Shown: in pieces, positions 59,949 to 64,000 of the stretch
Layout of the letters: each line of letters starts with the position of its first letter
Position numbering within the stretch: position 1 is the stretch's first letter
Assembly (NCBI GenBank): GCA_947259355.1
Contig: CAMYMF010000009.1
Coordinates: 19,727-83,726, forward strand
Direction of reading: 5' to 3'
DNA: 64,000 bases
Source of the DNA: an uncultured Nitrospirota bacterium
Lineage (GTDB): Bacteria; CG2-30-53-67
The notes under the pieces: generated by a model
What the model saw: the letters and a program-made list of their open reading frames with translations, nothing else
What the model was told of the DNA's origin: nothing
Database searches by the model: none
Position numbers and translations under genes: made by a program

Positions 59949-60944
59949 TCAGGGTGTCAGCCCTTGGGGGGTGACCGCCGTCCAGAACGTCCCCCGGCTT
60001 AGCGCATCACTCTTTCCAACCAGCTTTTCACCTCCTTCTCGAGCAAGGATGGCGAAAACCGCGTCGGCGGCCGCGATTTCTGCGTCTGAAAACCGCTGCG
60101 GTATGCCGGCGCGATAGGCATCACGCAGGGCGATCAAGGTCACGTCATCTTCGGCCTTTGTGAGCGGCCGTAAGCGCTCCCATTCGGTGTCCGATGCCGC
60201 CAGCAGGCGCTTGGCCGCGTAAGAGGCGCGCAGGAAGCCCTCCACAGCCGTTCGGTGTGCCTCTGCCCATTGCTCGTCAAAGACCCAACCGAGCAGAGGG
60301 ACCTCGGCTTCGATTCCGAGTCCTCGGATCAGGTCGGTCACTCTGATCAGGGACTGCATCCCTGCGGCTTCCAGCCGCGCACCGTAATGCCAGAAGTTCA
60401 ATACTGCCGGGAGGTCACCTTTGAGCATGAGTTGATTCAGCAGCGGTGGCGCGGCAAAGGTGGGCTCCGCTGTTTTTGCGAGGCGAAGCCCCAGCTTTGC
60501 TCGTGCGTATGCGCGCAATAGCAACCAGCTCTTGTCGACAGAACCGCCCGCAATGCCGAGCTTCTTGCCTTGTAAGTTGGCCAGGCTATTAATGCCTGCG
60601 TCCGGTCTTACATAGAGGGCGCCCACGGTCATCGAATAAGGAAAGAAGGTGTAGTTCCTACCCTCTGCGCGCATCCGACTCACCCAGATCCAGTCGGTGA
60701 CGATGACATCGACCGCGCCACCCTGCAGCGCGACGCTGCTGGAATTCTTGGATGCCAGGGGGATCACCTTGACATTCACGCCATATTTTGCCCCCAGCCG
60801 GTGGTGCTCAAGAACATCCAACTCCCAGTTGACCGTACCGAACTTCAGCACCCCCACCCGGATGAGCGGCTGGACCTCACTCCCGGCAACGCCGTTGCTG
60901 GGCACGAAGAGGAGCAACAGGAAGACGACGGCAAACTTTCTCAT
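59949..60944 (-). CDS. Periplasmic ABC substrate-binding protein (SsuA/NMT1-like)
   Basis: 331 residues from the ATG at 60944; a TTG at 60968 is an alternative. The signal is MRKFAVVFLLLLFVPSNGVA. The mature part follows SsuA/NMT1-type proteins: VGVLKFGTVNWELDVLEHH, SVALQGGAVDVIVTDWIWVS, and GKKLGIAGGSVDKSWLLLRA. Such proteins bind nitrate, sulfonates, thiamin precursors or related small molecules. The setting among PQQ alcohol dehydrogenase genes is suggestive of a substrate, cofactor or metal-chelate ligand, but none is established. Confidence 0.5.
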   Translation of the reverse strand: MRKFAVVFLLLLFVPSNGVAGSEVQPLIRVGVLKFGTVNWELDVLEHHRLGAKYGVNVKVIPLASKNSSSVALQGGAVDVIVTDWIWVSRMRAEGRNYTFFPYSMTVGALYVRPDAGINSLANLQGKKLGIAGGSVDKSWLLLRAYARAKLGLRLAKTAEPTFAAPPLLNQLMLKGDLPAVLNFWHYGARLEAAGMQSLIRVTDLIRGLGIEAEVPLLGWVFDEQWAEAHRTAVEGFLRASYAAKRLLAASDTEWERLRPLTKAEDDVTLIALRDAYRAGIPQRFSDAEIAAADAVFAILAREGGEKLVGKSDALSRGTFWTAVTPQGLTP

Positions 60945-61211
60945 AGGCTCACGGAGGCTCCCGCTCAAGAATCAGACAGATTTCGAATCGTATTTGCTCT
61001 TGCGCACGGTGTCAAGCGCATAGAATCATTGAGGAGCACAGACAAAACACGGTTCGATCGTCCTGTCTGTCCACAACGCCGCTTTCAAACTATAATGGCT
61101 GTCCCAAGATTTCTCAAGCGGTGATGGAGGACCTCGCTACACCGAAGAAATCGTGGTGCTGGATCGGCTCATCCTCACCGCCCGACGGAACGGATCCCGC
61201 ATCCCTTCGGA

Positions 61212-61811
61212 TCAGTCCGCCCCACGGCCGGGTTCACCCCAGACACACCAGACATGGTTGTCGTGACGCTTTTCGGCTCGGCTCACAGTGCCATTGCAGA
61301 AGCAGACAAGCCATGCCTGCCTCGCATTGTCCGCGCAGGGAGTCCCCGACCAGTAAAAGTGTGACTGCACACAGCCGCCCAGCCTGCAATTCGTATCAAA
61401 AGGATGAGCACTCGGCAGTTTGGGCGAACCGAGGACGGACGCGTCCACGAGGCTTGCCAGCTCGTCCATGGTCGGCACGCGCCATCCCTTCCTGCCTGAG
61501 ACGTCCAGGTTTTTGCAATGTTGGACGGCATCCTTCCAGGTCATCGTGCTCGGATCGGGCGACTGCTCCCAGACGACCCCCGTTTCCCGGTCCCGGACCG
61601 CGGCGCCATCGAGCACCCGCTCAAACCGACCTGGAACGCGATTCTCCTCTCCCGATGTTCGCGGTATTTCCGCCAAGCTTTCAGGAGTGGGTTCGCCAGG
61701 GCTGGACGGATCAATGCTTCCGGCAGAAAGTACTGTGGCAAGTAACAGCACAGCGGCCGCAAGGATTAGAACGCCCCCTGCGGCCCACGCAAATGTTCGG
61801 TCTCTTCTCAT
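61212..61811 (-). CDS. DUF1566 (Lcl C-terminal domain) membrane-anchored protein
   Basis: 199 residues. A single N-terminal membrane segment (about 8-30, WAAGGVLILAAAVLLLATV) and a short linker precede the DUF1566 domain: RDRETGVVWEQSPDPSTMTW, KDAVQHCKNLDVSGRKGWR, VPTMDELASLVD, and the C-terminal FYWSGTPC and NHVWCVWG. The Cys residues (including CRLGGC and VCFC) suggest disulfides. The domain is a lectin-like fold with unknown ligand. The upstream extension of the frame contains part of a dispersed repeat, so I start at 61811. It lies between the two transport-related binding-protein genes. Confidence 0.5.
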   Translation of the reverse strand: MRRDRTFAWAAGGVLILAAAVLLLATVLSAGSIDPSSPGEPTPESLAEIPRTSGEENRVPGRFERVLDGAAVRDRETGVVWEQSPDPSTMTWKDAVQHCKNLDVSGRKGWRVPTMDELASLVDASVLGSPKLPSAHPFDTNCRLGGCVQSHFYWSGTPCADNARQAWLVCFCNGTVSRAEKRHDNHVWCVWGEPGRGAD

Positions 61812-61996
61812 TCCATACAATATTCGGGCTAGTTCCGCAGTGTCCGGAATGGAAGATGGCTCATGGCGAAGCACGCTTCTCGCCCCTTCCGGCCCCAAAA
61901 GGGCGTAGACCTCGCACCATGCTCCCCAGGTTTACCGGAGGGGCGGTTTTCCGGACGCCGCTTGGTGCAATATCTTCGCTGCGCAGGCTGGTCAGC

Positions 61997-62878
61997 TTAA
62001 GGCTTGCGCGCCGCAGAAGATGTTGAAAGTTTTCGGACGGAGGGCGGTCGATACGTGATGCCTTGGGCCTCGAAGATGCGCTTGAATGCGCCCTCCTCAT
62101 AGAGCTCCGACATGGCCCGATCAACGGCCTCGACAAGCTGCGTGTAAGTGGCTTTGACAGCCACACCCACGTCCCACCCATCGTAGGGCAGGCCGGGTAA
62201 GATCATGGGTCCCACATGGAACTTGCCAAGGTCGGCTCCCAGCTGGCCCTCGAGCTCACCGCGCGGACCCATTACCGCCGCCACCTTCCCCTGTCGCAGC
62301 GCTTCCGTCGCCTCCGCGAGGCTTGGAAACAACACCATGCTATCCCTCAGGCGGCCCCCCATTGCCGCCGCCAGATAATCGCTGGCCAATGTGAGCTTCT
62401 CGGCCCCGATTTTCTCGGCTTCAAGCTGATCCACGCTGATGGTGTTCTTCAAGCGGGGGTAGCGAGCCACGGCAATGGTTTCCCGGTAGTAGGGCGCCAG
62501 GATCTTCGCCTGCTCGTTGTCCCTTGCAAAATTTGGGTCCGCCGGCACGTGAAGCATGACATCGGCGGCGGCGCCGCCGATGTGGTGTCCCTTCCAAACC
62601 TGATTTCGCAGATCATCCGAGGTCGACTCGTCGGCCTGAAACAAACGGAACCTGACCTTCAGGCCGAGCTTCTCCGCCAGGGCCCGGCCGATCGCCACAT
62701 CCACGCCGTGAGCTTGACCGTTCACCTCGGACGAATAAGGAACGAATCTTTCATAGACGGCGATCTCGATGACCCCGCGGGAGCGGATCTTGTCCAAGCT
62801 TTCAGCCGTCGCCCCCTGGGCCATTGCAACCAGCAAAACCAGGAGAGAACAGACGATTCTCATGCTATTCGCCAGCAT
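61997..62878 (-). CDS. Periplasmic solute-binding family 3 protein (XoxJ/MxaJ-like)
   Basis: 293 residues with signal MRIVCSLLVLLVAMAQGATA. The family 3 fold has RSRGVIEIAVYERFVPYSS, VDVAIGRALAEKLGL, ADVMLHVPADPNFARDNEQ and GGRLRDSMVLFPSLAEATEAL. HVPADPNFAR and IGGAAADVM are features of MxaJ/XoxJ, the protein that assists maturation of PQQ methanol-type dehydrogenases. It overlaps the cytochrome gene by 14 bases and is in the operon order dehydrogenase-cytochrome-J protein, as in xox/ped clusters. GGAG precedes the ATG by seven bases. Confidence 0.5.
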   Translation of the reverse strand: MLANSMRIVCSLLVLLVAMAQGATAESLDKIRSRGVIEIAVYERFVPYSSEVNGQAHGVDVAIGRALAEKLGLKVRFRLFQADESTSDDLRNQVWKGHHIGGAAADVMLHVPADPNFARDNEQAKILAPYYRETIAVARYPRLKNTISVDQLEAEKIGAEKLTLASDYLAAAMGGRLRDSMVLFPSLAEATEALRQGKVAAVMGPRGELEGQLGADLGKFHVGPMILPGLPYDGWDVGVAVKATYTQLVEAVDRAMSELYEEGAFKRIFEAQGITYRPPSVRKLSTSSAARKP

Positions 62879-63299
62879 CTTTCGTCTCCAACCAGGCCCG
62901 AATGGCCCACATGGCCTCTTGGCTTATGAGACCCTCATAGGCCGGCATGTAGGTGATGCCGTTGCGAATAACCCCTTTGCGGGTGGGGGGCAGGTAGAAC
63001 GCATCTCCCTCAGGACCCTTCGGTAATTCGCGCAAATCGGGAGACATGCCGCCGGAGACGGCCCCCAGTCCGTGACAGCGGGCACAGTTCTGGGTGTAGG
63101 CCGACTCGCCAATCTCGATGGCTTTCTTGTTCCCTACATAGGGATTGACTTCCAGCCATTTGTCACCGATCGGTTCCAAGCCGGTGGTGTCGACCGCTTG
63201 TGGCTGCACATCACCGTGAGCCAGAACGGTCGCCGGCGAGAAAAAAACGGTGGCAACCAGGGCCGCAGACAAGATAAAGCTAAAATTGACGTGAAACAT
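62865..63299 (-). CDS. pedF: Cytochrome c (PedF/XoxG-like electron acceptor)
   Basis: 144 residues. The signal peptide (about 1-27, ending ATVLAHG) is followed by HGDVQPQAVDTTGL, the hallmark of PedF, then one haem motif CARCH (Cys72, Cys75, His76) and a likely Met ligand in GITYMPAYEGLI. In Pseudomonas PedF takes electrons from PQQ ethanol dehydrogenases; XoxG does so for methanol dehydrogenase. The strong AAGGAG start and position between the dehydrogenase and XoxJ-like genes support this role. Confidence 0.5.
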   Translation of the reverse strand: MFHVNFSFILSAALVATVFFSPATVLAHGDVQPQAVDTTGLEPIGDKWLEVNPYVGNKKAIEIGESAYTQNCARCHGLGAVSGGMSPDLRELPKGPEGDAFYLPPTRKGVIRNGITYMPAYEGLISQEAMWAIRAWLETKDAGE

Positions 63300-63470
63300 G
63301 GTGGAACTCCTTATATAGATTTAAATAGGTGGGACGTTCATACTCATTTAGACGCGAAAAGCCAGCCTTTATTCACCTCCCACTCGGAATCCCTGTACAT
63401 AGCTGCGGCCGGACGCTAACGCGCCCGGCCGCAGCCAGAAAAAGCCAGTAAAGAACGGGCGACGAGCAGT

Positions 63471-64000
63471 TTACTGCACGAGCTTGAAGGCCCACAGACT
63501 GCCGCCCTGGTTCAGATGCTTGACGGCCTTGGCGACTTCACCGCCCCACAGGGGCACGGCACCGCCCCAACCGGAGGGCACTGCGATCCACTGCTCACCG
63601 TCCATTTCCCAGGTGATGGGAGATCCGATGACACCGGATCCCGTTTGATACTTCCAGAGTTCCTCGCCGGTGTCCATATCGTAGGCCTTCAGGTAGCCCT
63701 CGGGCGTCCCGATGAAGACCAGACCGCCGGCGGTGACCAGCGCCCCGCTCCAGAGTGGCGAGGGGTTCTTCTGTTCCCAGACGATCTTATTGGTCTTGGG
63801 ATCGTAAGCCCGCAGGGCGCCCATGTAGTCGTCGAAGACCGGCTTGATCGTGAATCCGGCTCCCAGATAGGCGGCCCCCTTCTTGTAGCTGATCGGCTCG
63901 TTCCAGATGTCCATGCCCCACTCGGTGGCCGGGATGTAGAACAAACCGTTGTCGGGGTTGTAGGCCATGGGATTCCAGTTCTTGCCTCCCAGGAATGAAG
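63471..64000 (-). CDS. PQQ-dependent alcohol dehydrogenase (ExaA/PedE/PedH type), C-terminal part
   Basis: The 3' end of a gene continuing beyond the window; the visible 176 codons are in frame from 64000. They cover the last propeller blades: [20 protein letters not shown], then [21 protein letters not shown], and the C-terminal [18 protein letters not shown] with [18 protein letters not shown] and the GGSxW-FKL end are typical of ethanol-type quinoproteins (ExaA, PedE, PedH), not of XoxF. The active-site residues that decide calcium versus lanthanide dependence lie outside the window. Confidence 0.5.
   Translation of the reverse strand, partial: SFLGGKNWNPMAYNPDNGLFYIPATEWGMDIWNEPISYKKGAAYLGAGFTIKPVFDDYMGALRAYDPKTNKIVWEQKNPSPLWSGALVTAGGLVFIGTPEGYLKAYDMDTGEELWKYQTGSGVIGSPITWEMDGEQWIAVPSGWGGAVPLWGGEVAKAVKHLNQGGSLWAFKLVQ

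Noticed and set aside
63471..64000. XoxF-type methanol dehydrogenase
   Set aside because: The C-terminal GGAVPLWGG and GGSLWAFKL pattern is that of ethanol-type quinoproteins (ExaA/PedE); XoxF ends differently.

Overview
The window reads as a chromosomal segment of a GC-rich Gram-negative bacterium: it has TonB-dependent outer-membrane receptors, lipoproteins, Tat signals and periplasmic quinoproteins. It mixes genes typical of anaerobes that use corrinoid methyl transfer (UroD-family methyltransferases, a corrinoid protein, a RACO-type activator, a heterodisulfide-reductase-like pair, an aldehyde:ferredoxin oxidoreductase) with a respiratory PQQ-dependent alcohol oxidation system. This mix is known from uncultured Desulfobacterota- or Tectomicrobia-like lineages, but the window carries no rRNA or other marker that would settle the taxon. 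No tRNA, rRNA, CRISPR array or insertion sequence was seen.

Layout. 1-8 kb: the 3' end of a sulfopyruvate/phosphonopyruvate decarboxylase-like TPP enzyme, a cobalamin riboswitch with terminator ahead of a Cys-rich metal-binding protein, a NarL-type two-component system, a LarC-like domain protein beside an unrecognised 589-residue protein, and a first UroD-family methyltransferase. 7.8-9.7 kb: a MarR regulator and an unusual Fe-S protein with an SCP2-like tail. 9.8-15.3 kb: vitamin B12 uptake (btuF-btuC-btuD and btuB, the latter behind a second cobalamin riboswitch). 15.7-18.8 kb: AhpD-like protein, SelW-like protein, second UroD-family methyltransferase, DUF1638 protein. 19.1-33.4 kb, almost all on the minus strand: corrinoid methyltransferase operons with RACO, corrinoid protein, two more UroD-family methyltransferases, a NorQ/NorD-like AAA+/VWA pair, a CobW/HypB-like GTPase, zinc-ribbon and DUF2284 proteins, then an HdrD/HdrE-like pair and a DsrE-like protein. 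34-38.2 kb: aldehyde oxidoreductase with its radical SAM maturase and MoaD-like carrier.

38.5-64 kb is devoted to PQQ. It holds a TonB-dependent receptor resembling the PQQ receptor PqqU, an ExbB/ExbD-like operon, TonB, a broken quinoprotein, a Tat-exported amine-oxidase-like flavoprotein, ApbE with a NosR-like Fe-S/FMN membrane protein, the ABC transporter and beta-propeller genes that accompany PQQ alcohol dehydrogenases (related to the PedA1A2BC/lut lanthanide-uptake genes), a second ABC transporter of the sulfonate/nitrate type, and at the right edge a XoxJ-like protein, a PedF-like cytochrome c and the C-terminus of an ExaA/PedE-type PQQ alcohol dehydrogenase. No pqq biosynthesis gene is visible, so PQQ may be scavenged.

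Inferred working model: B12 import feeds the corrinoid methyltransferases, Hdr-like proteins recycle a thiol/disulfide carrier (possibly coenzyme M), AOR handles aldehydes, and the PQQ region oxidises alcohols in the periplasm and passes electrons to cytochrome c. The most novel-looking parts are the AAA+/VWA/GTPase module inside the methyltransferase operon, the LarC-like/unknown pair, and the PQQ-acquisition locus.
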